Shown piece by piece: positions 53,000 to 64,000 of a stretch of DNA of 64,000 bases. The notes beneath the pieces were generated by a model. The model did not search any database, was not told the DNA's origin, and saw only the letters and a program-made list of their open reading frames with translations. Every line of letters starts with the position of its first letter. The first letter of the stretch is position 1. Source of the stretch: Bidens hawaiensis (taxonomy: Eukaryota; Streptophyta; Magnoliopsida; Asterales; Asteraceae); contig JAIQDT010000168.1 in NCBI GenBank assembly GCA_021521415.1, forward strand, positions 372,001-436,000, given 5' to 3'. Position numbers and translations under genes: made by a program.

Positions 53000-53779
53000 T
53001 GAAGAAACACAGATATAATCCCCTAAGGGCCTAGATTCGATGATTCCACTTGGTACGGGTCGAATAATTACCAAACAACGATACAAGTCAAATCTCCCAA
53101 GTCCGATGACGAAAACCTGCAATGCAACCACCATACGCTCGTTACGGGAAGGACAAGAGGGGGGTCTTCTCGTAACCACCCTCCGGCGTGAGAATAAGTA
53201 CTTATTCCGATTAAGAAGAAATTACAAAGTATTGAGAGTATAAGTGAAGTGTGAATGAATACCTCATGGAGATGATGGAGGGTATTTATAGCTGAAGGGT
53301 AAGGGAATGTGATTAGACCAGCTGTCCCTTTCAAGAAGATGCTTTTGTAACTACCTGGACACATGTCCGCATGTGATGGGACGAGTTATATCGGCCACGT
53401 GCATGGTTGTTACAACCTGAACACATGTCTACACACGATAGGACGAGCTATTTTGTCCATGGGCATGGTTGTAACAACATCGCCAGCTGTCCTTCTATTG
53501 GTTGTTACGTCTCGTGCTTTCCAAGAAAGGATATTGGTAAATCTTCTAGAAAGGAGTTAGTTACTCACAGCTGTTCCATGATATCACCTTCTGGTCATCC
53601 TTGTGGGTGGGAATGGTACCTTGCGGATGACTCCTGAGGGCGTCTAGATCCTCCCGCGTATAGTCTCTAGATCTTGTTATTGGTGTTCCACTATCTTGAG
53701 TTATGCGGGTAATTCATATGTTCCGCGGGTGACTTCTAAGAGGGTCCTCTTCCACCCTCGGATGACTTTTAGGGGTATT
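53000..53779 (-). repeat. Tat 5' LTR (partial or whole)
   Basis: Plus strand starts TGAAGAAACACAG next to the primer site; the other end is cut by, or adjoins, element D at 53779. It includes an imperfect ~68 bp tandem pair at about 53345-53478 (GGACACATGTCC.. / GAACACATGTCT..). The partner LTR is lost at the Athila junction, so the extent cannot be confirmed. Confidence 0.6.
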
Positions 53780-55714
53780 TGAAAACCCATTTTCAAAGTT
53801 CCTTTTAATAAAATCCATTTTATTGTGAAATCATTATCCTTTAATAAAACCAATTTTATTACCTAACGATTTCTAGGGAACCAATTTTATGCTAGTTGTT
53901 GATATTAAGTTTGTTAATTATCTTTATCCAAATAAGATAAAACAAAAAATATAAATCAACCATGCAAGCATAAATAAACAACCACAAGTTCATAACCAGA
54001 GCCACCTAATATGACAACACTTGTTGACCGAAACAAGTGTACCAAAAGGTCTCTCCTAAGGGACGAGAATGACACAAGGCATGCGTCGGTGAACTCCCAC
54101 TTGATCCCGCATCCATATGCTACAAGTGTCCACCTTGTGTTGTGAGTCTTCCACTTTATTTGGGCTTCCAATTGGGCTCCAAATTCAGCTCCTTGCTTCC
54201 ATGCACTTCCAAGTTTGGGCTTTGGTCTTTGGGCAAAAATCCCATCTTGGACTATAAGGTCCATTAAAGCCCAAAACCAAAACCGTAACTTTGTTGCTTC
54301 TTCTTTTACAAAAAATATATCCTAATACATTTTTCTCTAGTAAAAGAAACACAACTAATCTACTTATTATTACAAACCAATATGAAAGAATAAATAGATT
54401 ACAAACCCAAATAAAATAATATTACAACCAAATTGAATATTGAATAAATCACAACACAAACACACATCCCAACACAAGGTCATGGCTAGGTTATGAACAT
54501 CCAAATGCACATCCAAATATGCAAGTATTACATGTCTAAAAATGGTTCCCCTTGTGAACCTCAAACGTTCGTCCAAGGATAAGAAAACCGAAAGTTTCGG
54601 GTTCTGTCCAAACAAAACAACAAATGATCCAAATGACTTAATTCTTAAAGATTATCCCATGCATGTAAAGTATAACCTTGAAGAACTAAGGGGTAACCAA
54701 AGGCCCCAAAAATTTCGGCCATATGGTGAACCACACCATAAAACCCGAAAATTTTTAGATTTACTGATGCATGTATCCGTATAAGCGGCTCTTGATGTCA
54801 TTGTTGGGTTTTAACAAGATTATCAAAGTCCATATAACCCATTATATAGAAAAATGCAACGGATTAATTAGTTTTAAATCTTGTTATTTAGATTAATATA
54901 AAACCCGTTTTATATGTAAACCCAAGCCCCGGATCCATATACGAATTTACATGCATACATAAACAACATCCAAAGGGGTTTATGTAATACAACCTTTCAA
55001 GATGCAAGAAAGATGAAGGAGATGACGGTTTGTGAATGCAAGCCTTCAAAACCGAATGCCTCAAGCTAGTATACCCCAAGCCACTAACAAGACACCACCT
55101 TAGCTTGGATTTGCCCTTGATTATGAACACCTCCTTTCCTTGTTCTTTGGCCAAAAAATGGAGAGAAAAACAAGGAGTTGTCTTGCAAAGAATGAAAGAG
55201 AGAGAGCATGGAGAGAGAGAGAGAGAGTTCTTGGATATGTAAACCAACAAAAGGAATAATGCATGTCATGTGATTGGGTGTGTGTGTTTCCCCATAAAAG
55301 GGTGGGCCACAAGTGGGTCCCATCCACAATTTGAATTTCAAATTTTGTTACACAACCTTTCATGTTTGTTGCATGCACATTTTATTTGTTACATTTAACA
55401 TTATGCTACATGTTACAAGATCCAAGTAACAATATTTACATATTACTCTCTTTGATGTTATTTAACCAATTAAATAACACTATGAATTAATCTCTCTAAA
55501 ATAAATTATCCATATAATTTATTATTCTTTCAAGTGCAATTGTTTAGGAAACCAATTTCCAAAATCAAGTGTTGATATTTATTTACTATGATCACATCAT
55601 TTAAACAAATATCTATGGTGTTTGTCTAGCTTGTTATTGGGTATGACCCGACTTGGATCATAACGCACTAGCCACATCAATACTGTATGTCTCTTGGGCA
55701 GATCGAGTCCAACA
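53780..55714 (-). repeat. element D 3' LTR (1935 bp)
   Basis: TGAAAACCC to GTCCAACA; pairs with 61093-63026. Contains a (GA)n microsatellite at 55196-55227. The minus-strand frames of 85-120 codons in it recur in the other LTR and are not genes. Confidence 0.93.
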
Positions 55715-55729
55715 ATCTCCCACTTGCAC
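55715..55729 (-). promoter_or_regulatory. element D polypurine tract
   Basis: Minus strand GTGCAAGTGGGAGAT directly before TGTTGGACTC, the classical Copia arrangement. Confidence 0.88.
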
Positions 55730-56513
55730 AAGATACATATAAGATTGATGCAAATAGTGAATACCGCCTAACTACGGTTCACTACCCCTAATACGTATGA
55801 CGAAGTGCCATTCAATAACATCATCCCCTTCAAGTCCCTTACTTGAAATGATTTAGGTAAAACTATCATTTATCCTTTTGCCACAAATGTCATGTTAAAT
55901 CCAGAGACACAGAGTGATCATTCTCTGTTGATTTAACTTTTCAGGCCTTAGACATTTAACTCTCAACGAATTAGAGGGACAAATCACATATTGACTACAT
56001 ACGTCTCTCACTATCACCTTGTATTATACTTGAGCTTAGCCTTATGTACTGACATGTTTCAGAGCAGCGAAGAACTAAGTCAAAGTAAAATAGTCGATGA
56101 ATATCAAGACCCAATATGTATCAAAGGTCGGAGGATACTATGATGTTCGCCTTTACTCAAATTTACTTATGATCACAAATCACAAGGATTCCATGCAGTA
56201 AAATTTGAGGGCGGGTCAATCCAATATTTATCCCATAAATATCTAAGAACCTTGGTTGCAAACCCTTTGCTATATTCATACCTCATGAATATCTACCAAT
56301 CCAAGTTCATAATAGTCTTACCTTCATACTTGTTCCCACAAATATGAACAACTACAGACATTTAGAATAATTAACTTATTCACGGATTTAAACATACTAA
56401 AATGGAACATAACTCAAAAGTCATAAAAATAAACCATAATCATATGAATGAGCCAAAATAACAATTGTTCCGATATCCAAATACAAAATAGATCAAATCC
56501 AATCACTAGAATA
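55730..56513 (-). other. element D 3' non-coding region
   Basis: AT-rich, no ORF or motif recognised between the pol end and the polypurine tract. Confidence 0.5.
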
Positions 56514-59500
56514 TCAAAGTCCTAAGGCGCAAGTATGACCCTCATGCTTCGCCCTTTTAAGGAACTTCGTGAGTGGATCCGCAATGTTTTGATCAGTGTG
56601 AACTTTGCGAATACATATCTTTCCTTTTTCAACTTCATCCCTTATGTAGTTGAATCTCCGCTCAATGTGCCTAGTCTTTTGATGTGCACGGGGTTCCTTG
56701 ATTTGAGCAATCACACCCTCGTTATCACAAAAGATTTCTAGAAGGTCCTGAATGGTACAGACTACCCCTAGATCGGCCACGAACTTTCTAATCCATGCAG
56801 CTTCTTGAGCTGCCAATGAGGCGGCGATGTATTCCGATTCAGTGGTGGACAAGGCTACCACGTCTTGTTTTGCGCTCTTCCAAGAGACAGCACCACCATT
56901 CAGAATGAAGACATATCCCGATTGTGATCGAGAATCATCTCGATCAGTTTGGAAACTCGCATCCGTGTAACCTTTTACAACGAGTTCCTCCTCACCAGAG
57001 CCATATATAAGAAACGTATCCTTAGTCCTCCTATGGTATTTCAATATGCTCTTAACTGCCATCCAATGGCTAGTTCCCGGATTTTGTTGGTATCTACTTG
57101 TCATGCTCAAAGCGCATGACACATCTGGTCTAGTGCAAATCATGGCATACATGATGGATCCTATAGCAGATGCATATGGGATTCCACTCATTTTGTCTTG
57201 CTCATCCTTTGAGCTTGGACATTGAGAAACACTCAACATTGTTCCTCTTTGAATAGGTACCAAACCCTTTTTAGAGTTTTCCATCTTGAACCTTTTCAAG
57301 ATTTTGTCAATGTATGCACTTTGATTCAAACCTATCAACCGCCTTGATCTATCCCTATAGATCCTTATTCCCAAAATATAGGCGGCCTCCCCAAGATCCT
57401 TGATGGAAAAGCAGCTTCCAAGCCAGGCTTTTACACCTATCAAGGTTGGAATGTCATTTCCAAATAGTAATATGTCATCGACATATAATACCAAAAAAGT
57501 AATGATGCTCCCACTAGATTTCTTATACACACAAGCTTCATCAGCGTTTTTGATGAATCCAAATTTCTTAACTTCATCATCAAAACGGTGATTCCAACTC
57601 CTAGATGCTTGTTTCAATCCATAGATTGATTTCTTCAACTTGCATACTTTATTAGGATGTTTTGGATCGATAAAACCTTCGGGCTGAACCATATAGACGT
57701 CTTCCTCAAGGTGTCCATTTAGAAAAGCAGTTTTGACATCCATTTGCCATATCTCATAGTCATAATGTGCGGCTATGGCAAACAATATCCTTATAGACTT
57801 TAACATCGCCACGGGCGAGAAAGTTTCATCATAATCAACCCCTTGAGTTTGAGTGAAACCCTTTGCTACAAGTCTAGTTTTATAAGTATCCAAGTTTCCA
57901 TGCATATCAGTTTTCTTCTTGAAAACCCACTTACTTCCAACAAGTTTGGATTTAAGAGGTGGAGTAACCAGGTCCCATACTTGGTTGTCATGCATGGATT
58001 GCATCTCAACGTTCATGGCTTCCAGCCATTTATCACAATCATATTATGACATTGCATCTTGGTATGTGGTTGGTTCATCAGAATCTACCACATAGCATCC
58101 ATCCATGAAAATCCATATCTTTCAGGTGGGGGTGCTAATTCTACCAGATTTGCGAACGTTTTGTGTGTTTTGATCAACCATTTGATCATCATCAACAACC
58201 TCTTGTTGATAGCTAGTGTCAACCAAACGTGTATTGGCTTGTGGTTCTCGATCCTCTTCGAGTTCCATAGTTCTATCAGTTCCTTGCCTAAGGAACTTTC
58301 TTTCCAAAAACTTAGCCTTGCGAGCTATAAACACTTTATGCTCATTTGGATTGTAGAAATAATATCCCATCGAATCTTGGGGATATCCTACAAAGATACA
58401 CTTAGTGGACCGGCTTTCAAGTTTGTCTAGGGTGTAGATCTTAACATAAGCCTCACAGCCCCATACCCTTAAATATGATAATGAAGGAATCTTTCCATGC
58501 CATATTTCAAAAGGTGTCCTTTCCACTTTCTTGGTTGGTGCCATAATTAAAATACGGGCAGCAGAGATCAGTGAGAAACCCCAAAATGATAGAGGTAATG
58601 TGCTTCTATCCATCATGGATCGAACCATATCCAATAGAGTTCGATTCCTCCTCTCGGACACACCATTATGTTGTGGTGTTCCAGGTGGAGTAAGTTGTGA
58701 GACAATCCCACAACTCCTAAGATGTTCTAGAAATGCATCATTGAGGTATTAACCTCCTCTATCGGAACGTAGTACTTTGATTGTTTTGTTGAGTTGATTT
58801 TTTACTTCATTTTGGAAGACTTTGAACATTTCAAAGGCTCTATGTTTATGTCTTAACAAAAACACATACCCATAGCGACTTTAATCGTCGGTAAAGGTAA
58901 TGAAGTATCTTTCACCATTCCTTGTCATTGTCCTAAAAGGACCACATACATCTGAATGTATGATACCTAATAAGTCTTTTGCCCTTTCAATAGTTCCACT
59001 AAAGGGCTCCTTGGTCATCTTTCCCAATAAACAAGATTCACATTCATCAAATGAATCATCACTTGATTTCAAAAGACCATTCTTTTGAAGTGTATGAATC
59101 CGATCCTTGTTTATGTGACCAAGGCGACAATGCCAAAGAAAAGTTTTACTGAAATCCAATTTGAGTCTTTTGGTGCTAGCTTGGTACAACGAGTTATCAA
59201 TGGATGTATCATCATGAACTAATTCATAAATGCCATTAAACAGCATCGCTTTAAAATAAAAGACATCATTCATGAATACATAAAAACCATTGTTTACAAA
59301 CTTGAAATCATAACCAAATTGTCTTAATACAGAAACAGAGATAATATTCGTAGTCAAACTAGGAGAATACATAATGTTTTTAAAAAGAACTTCCAAACCA
59401 TTCGGAAGCTTCAAAACATATTATCCTCGGGCTTGGACGTCAACCATTGTTCCATTGCCCATGAAGAGACTTATATCTCCTTTCTTGAAATAATTTCTTC

Positions 59501-59672
59501 TTTTGAACCCCTGCAATGAATTGCATATATGAGTTCCACATCCGGTATCCAAAACCCATGTGTTAGAAGAAACAATATTAAGATCAATATGAATCATGAA
59601 AGTTGTACCTGAGGTTTGCCCCGCATCCCTATTAGCTTTCAACTCTTTGAGATAGGTCGGACAGTTTCTCAT
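56514..59672 (-). pseudogene. pol: element D pol: PR, integrase, RT, RNase H (few stops)
   Basis: Protease TWVLDTGCGTHICNS (59590-59530), GAG-pre-integrase LWHCRLGHINKDRIH, zinc ligands CESCLLGKM, integrase HSDVCGPFRTM, LRSDRGG and HNGVSERRN (D, D, E present). RT has VGSKWVFKKKTDMHG, WQMDVKTAFLNGHLEED and an intact YVDDILLFG (near 57475); RNase H has GYTDASFQTDRDD, TTESEYIAA, CDNEGVIA and KTRHIERRFNYIRD. The last 500 codons (58016-56514) are fully open. Stops lie near 59418, 58880, 58749, 58120 and 58027, each isolated. A recently active copy is likely the parent. Confidence 0.92.
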
Positions 59673-60503
59673 CTAGTGACCTATCTCCCCACAACCAAAG
59701 CACGAATCCTCAGCGCTAACCTTTAGCTTCTTGTGTTTTGGTTCCACCTTTGCTTTTCCCTTGAACCCTTTCTTGACTTGTCCCTTACCAACGACAACCA
59801 TTGCCTTTGGTTCCGGGTGATGCCTCTTCTTCAAGCCACCCTCATTGATCATGAGAACGGGTAAAACCTTTTTACCCATGCCGGCTTCGGCTGTCTTAAG
59901 CATTGCGTGAAGCTCACCAATGCTTTTGTCCCATCTGTTCATGCTATAGTTCATGACGAATGTCTCAAACCTTTTAGTTAGGCTGTTCAGGATCAAATCC
60001 GTGGCCAACTCTTTTGAGACGGGACAGTTAAGCCGTTCAAGCCGATCAATGTGGCTTTTCATCTTAAGCACATAAGATGATACGGATTGGGTTTCTTCCA
60101 TATGACATGCATGAAGTTCTCTAATCGTTTCGAAGCGCTCCACCCTTGCTTGAGTAAGGAACATTTCCTTAAGCTGGGTTATCATGTCATACGCCCCATG
60201 ATTCTCGAAATCCTTTTGGATCTCAGGAATCATTGTTCCCAACATGAGGCAAGAAACTTGCACCGAATCCTCAGTGTATTTTAGCCAATCCGCGTAGGCA
60301 TCCAAGTTGTTGACATCGGGTTCATCGGGAATAGGATCGTTTAATATATAGGACTTCTTCTCTTGCTTGAGAACAATTCTCAAGTTTCGATACCAGTCCA
60401 TAAAGTTGTTAAAGTTTAGACAATCCTTATCCAGAATGGATCTAAGTGATAGATTATGCACGTGAGGGATAATAGCGTTAGGTGGATTGTTGATTGCGGC
60501 CAT
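59673..60503 (-). pseudogene. gag: element D gag
   Basis: The frame opens at ATG 60503 (MAAINNPPNAIIPHVHNL) and is uninterrupted for 276 codons with FNNFMDWYRNLRIVLKQ, GTMIPEIQKDF and SSYVLKMKSHIDRLERL. It is followed by a Lys-rich linker and the knuckle CFGCGEIGH*MRNC, where a TAG replaces the residue after His (Trp is usual, TGG to TAG). Only that stop separates gag from pol, so the parent had one gag-pol frame. Confidence 0.9.
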
Positions 60504-61092
60504 CTATAAAAGAATTTAACAAAGTTCAATTTAGTATTTTCGATATCAATAAATTTTAATCTTTAATTACCCTTTAATGTCTCCAAGACAATTAATGATT
60601 AAAATCTAGAATCCAACGTTTCATTCAAATAATAGTTAGGTGACCTTTATCCTACTATTCAAATTAACAAGGTAGTCAACGTTTGACAATTGCAACCCTT
60701 TGCAACTTCTAGTTTTATGGGATCGGTTAAACATCATATGTTTAGTTGGCATGTTTAATCCCATCAACACCTTTGAACCCCATGTGCCGGTGACCCTATT
60801 CACATGGTTTCCAAATCAAGTCGTCCTACTTACACACACGTGTGAGTTTACACATACAAGTGGTTAGGTGACCCTCATCCCAAAAGTATTGTAAAACCAC
60901 CTTAAGATCACAAGTTTTCTTAAATGTGGTTAGGTAACCCTTACCCCACATCAAGTCTACAAGCGACTTAAGTGTTGTATAAAAGGATGGTGTTTAACTT
61001 GTTGTTTAAAAAGGGTTTTAAGTTTTCTAAATTCTAGATTGGAAAACTATGTACCTTGCATTTGCATGCATTCAAATGTATGGTACTTTATT
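60504..61092 (-). other. element D 5' leader with repeated motif
   Basis: No coding. A motif GGTTAGGTGACCCTCATCCC (60874-60893) recurs as close variants at about 60646 and 60929, and partly near 60788 (GGTGACCCTATTC). No TGGTATCAGAGC site occurs beside the LTR. Bases next to the LTR read ATGTATGGTACTTTATT on the plus strand. Confidence 0.6.
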
Positions 61093-63026
61093 TGAAAACC
61101 ATTTTCGAAGTTCTTTTTAATAAAACCCATTTTATTGTGAAATCATTATCCTTTAATGAAACCAATTTTATAACCTAATGATTTCTAAGGAACCAATTTT
61201 ATGCTAGTTGTTGATATTAAGTTTGTTAATTATCTTTATCCAAATAAGATAAAACAAAAAATATAAATCAACCATGCAAGCATAAATAAACAACCACAAG
61301 TCAATAACCATAGCCACCTAATATGACAACACTTGTTGACCGAAACAAGTGTGCCAAAATGTCTCTCCTAAGGGACGAGAATGACACAAGGCATGCATTG
61401 GTGAACTCCCACTTGATCCCGCATCCATATGCTACAAGTGTCCACCTTGTGTTGTGAGTCTTCCACTTTATTTGGGCTTCCAATTGGGCTCCAACTTTAG
61501 CTCCTTGCTTCCATGCGTCTCCATGTTTGGGCTTTGGTCTTTGGGCTAAAATCCCATCTTGGACTATAAGGTCCATTAAGGCCCAAAACCAAAACCGTAA
61601 CTTTGTTGCTCCTTCTTTTACAAAAAATATATCGTAATACATTTTTCTCTAGTAAAAGAAACACAACTAATCTACTTATTATTACAAACCAATATGAAAG
61701 AATAAATAGATTACAAACCCAAATAAAATAATATTACAACCAAATTGAATATTGAATAAATCACAACACAAACACACATCCAAACACAAGGTCATGGCTA
61801 GGTTATGAACATCCAAATGCACATCCAAATATGAAAGTATTACATGTCTAAAAATGGTTCCCCTTGTGAACCTCAAACTTTCGGCCAAGGATAAGAAAAC
61901 CGAAAGTTTCCAGTTTTGTCCAAACAAAACAACAAATGATCCAAATGACTTAATTCTTAAAGATTATCCCATGCATGTAAAGTATAACCTTGAAGAACTA
62001 AGGGGTAACCAAAAGCCCCAAAAATTTCGGCCATATGGTGAACCACACCATAAAACCCGAAAATTTTTAGATTTACTGATGCATGTATCCGTATAAGCGG
62101 CTCTTGATGTCATTGTTGGGTTTTAACAAGATTATCAAAGTCCATATAACCCATTATATAGAAAAATGCAACGGATTAATTAGTTTTAAATCTTGTTATT
62201 TAGATTAATATAAAACCCGTTTTATATGTAAACCCAAGCCCCGGATCCATATACGAATTTACATGCATACATAAACAACATCCAAAGGGGTTTATGTAAT
62301 ACAACCTTTCAAGATGCAAGAAAGATGAAGGAGATGACGGTTTGTGAATGCAAGCCTTCAAAACCGAATGCCTCAAGCTAGTATACCCCAAGCCACTAAC
62401 AAGACACCACCTTAGCTTGGATTTGCCCTTGATTATGAACACCTCCTTTCCTTGTTCTTTGGCCAAAAAATGGAGAGAAAAACAAGGAGTTGTCTTGCAA
62501 AGAATGAAAGAGAGAGAGCATGGAGAGAGAGAGAGAGAGTTCTTGGATATGTAAACCAACAAAAGGAATAATGCATGTCATGTGATTGGGTGTGTGTGTT
62601 TCCCCATAAAAGGGTGGGCCACAAGTGGGTCCCATCCACAATTTGAATTTCAAATTTTGTTACACAACCTTTCATGTTTGTTGCATGCACATTTTATTTG
62701 TTACATGTAACATTATGCTACATGTTACAAGATCCAAGTAACAATATTTACATATTACTCTCTTTGATGTTATTGAACCAATTAAATAACACTATGAATT
62801 AATCTCTATAAAATAAATTATCCATATAATTTATTATTCTTTCAAGTGCAATTGTTTAGGAAATCAATTTCCAAAATCAAGTGTTGATATTTATTTACTA
62901 TGATCACATCATTTAAACAAATATCTATGGTCTTTGTCAAGCTTGTTATTAGGTATGACCCGACTTGGATCATAACGTACTAGCCACATCAATACTGTAT
63001 GTGTCTTAGGCAGACCGAGTCCAACA
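61093..63026 (-). repeat. element D 5' LTR (1934 bp)
   Basis: Near-identical partner of 53780-55714, ending GTCCAACA. Differences are concentrated in the first 120 bases; long stretches (for example 62040-62700) match almost base for base. Confidence 0.93.
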
Positions 63027-64000
63027 GTAATATCTAAAGATAATACTGTACAGACTGATAGTAAATCAATGGAAAATTACTAACGAAATTGAAGTTGTTT
63101 CAGAAAACAATGACGGATATAGTAGTGTTGATGGTATGGCTAGATAAGGTGATACATTTCATGCATATAGTATTTTGATTACATATATTTTAATTGATTA
63201 TATGCATATAATATATGTCACAGACATGAATATACGAAGAAGTTAAAATGCCCATAAATGGTGAAACACACGATGTTCATGGATGAGGAATACGAGCGTA
63301 GGTGTGTAGTGCATGTGATCAAGGGACTACTATTAGCTGCTTTGGAATATCTATTTCAATCGTCTAATTTGTCTAAATTTGTTGCGAAGTCAAACATAAA
63401 TTAGAAAAAAATAGCAAGTGTAATGCATCACTGTTGCATATGTGTAATACATATGTAATGGACTTATGTAGTGCATCAATAATGCATGTCGTATAGATAT
63501 AATTCATATATGTAATACACCATATTTGGCATATGCATGTAAACAATAATTCATATAAGCAACAGTGATGCATTACACTTGTATGCGATTATGGTGTATT
63601 CCACATATGTAGTGCTGATGCACACATATGTGCAATACACACATAATACATGTAATGTACATGTGATAATAATATTATTGTTTTATCGAAACATTCAAGA
63701 ATGGAAACATGGCATGAAACAGGGAAGAACGGTAGATAACGAAGATGAAATTTCATGTAAATATAAAAAAATAGCAGTGTTGTGATCACACATGTTTATA
63801 TCAAATGACATTATATGTAATTTTCTAACTGCAACGATCGTGCTAAACAGGTTTAAAATTAAGATAGACTTAAGAGAGTATGATGCCGTGGGGTGATCAC
63901 TTTTACGTAATGGATTTCGACATGAACGAGGCGAGGGCTCATTTATTTGACAACATGGTTTCAAGTGTGTAGAGCTTTAGACGCAACACGAATTTCAAGC
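63027..64000. other. right edge: AT-rich DNA, unassigned
   Basis: No gene or element domain is recognised. The stretch contains a foldback at 63415-63581 and many TATGTAATAC / GTATTACATA-like words to about 63670. Open frames near 63373-63964 overlap on both strands and look spurious. Confidence 0.45.
63415..63581. repeat. foldback: 23 bp perfect inverted repeat
   Basis: 63415-63437 (CAAGTGTAATGCATC...) is the exact reverse complement of 63559-63581, with a 121 bp loop. A second pair, AATACACCATA (63515-63525) and TATGGTGTATT (63592-63602), is offset from the first. It resembles a small foldback or MITE, but no target duplication was identified. Confidence 0.75.

Larger units (their letters stand above)
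13069..53779 (-). mobile_element. Tat-like Ty3 retrotransposon, split by three insertions, 3' LTR missing
   Basis: Minus-strand fragments read in order from right to left: LTR (53000-53779), primer site (52981-52998), gag N-terminal half (51770-52943), gag C-terminal part (35271-35771), protease (24701-25453), RT and RNase H (23219-24700), integrase (13069-14074). Gaps between them are filled exactly by elements C, B and A. A second, archaeal-type RNase H after the normal one marks the Tat lineage. Every domain has stops or frameshifts. The integrase C-terminus and 3' LTR are cut off at the junction with Athila. Confidence 0.9.
53780..63026 (-). mobile_element. element D: Copia element, near-complete, young LTRs
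   Basis: A 9.25 kb element with 1.93 kb LTRs that look almost identical by eye. Gag and pol share nearly one frame with a few stops and no third ORF. The polypurine tract is clear. Flanking pentamers GTATT (53775-53779) and GTAAT (63027-63031) match at 4 of 5 positions. No iMet primer site is visible at the 5' LTR. TNT1-94-type polyprotein; the precise Copia lineage is not resolved. The left neighbour is the Tat LTR. Confidence 0.92.

Noticed and set aside
54888..55378. Minus-strand frames of 85-120 codons in the element D LTR, repeated at 62200-62690
   Set aside because: They exist in both LTRs because the LTRs are copies; composition follows the GA microsatellite and no domain is seen.
63695..63964. 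89-codon frame at the right edge
   Set aside because: No domain, overlaps frames on the other strand, low-complexity AT-rich surroundings.

Overview
This window looks like pure transposable-element DNA from a large, repeat-rich plant genome. I found no host gene, rRNA, functional tRNA gene or CRISPR array. The element families (Athila, Tat and chromodomain Ty3 elements; Copia elements with a third ORF after pol) exist only together in flowering plants. The style of the gag and third-ORF proteins suggests Asteraceae (daisy/lettuce family); that is inference from memory, not a search.

Layout. 1-2879: an unidentified ~0.7 kb tandem duplication joined to a 1.1 kb fragment of a chromovirus LTR. 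2881-13068 (+): an Athila element without its LTRs, with a stop-riddled gag-pol, a palindrome array, a predicted 821 bp intron and an env-like ORF. 13069-53779 (-): one Tat element (dual RNase H) lacking its 3' LTR and split into four pieces by three later insertions: (A) 14075-23213, a Tekay-like chromovirus with a perfect CGAGG target duplication; (B) 25454-35270, a rearranged Copia element whose 5' leader, gag and most of PR are replaced by a 752 bp copy of its own third ORF; (C) 35772-51769, a 16 kb Copia element with a very long third ORF. 53780-63026 (-): Copia element D with nearly identical 1.93 kb LTRs. 63027-64000: AT-rich DNA with a 23 bp inverted repeat.

The Tat host is the oldest layer of the nest. 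Its gag, PR, RT, RNase H and INT remnants read in order across the three insertions, which fixes the relative insertion history. All elements are damaged (stops, frameshifts, lost catalytic residues), but B keeps an 822-codon open pol stretch, and D has an almost continuous gag-pol.

The most unusual feature concerns the three elements with a third ORF (Athila, B, C). Each has its own dense array of a short, mostly palindromic motif between pol and that ORF: CATCGCG...CGCGATG in Athila, AACTTCGCC/GGCGAAGTT in B, CTTGCT(A/C)GG in C. In B and C the same motif also fills the LTR. B and C further share a conserved non-coding block between pol and the third ORF, although their LTRs and motifs differ. 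This is a candidate undescribed regulatory layout for third-ORF expression in plant retroelements.
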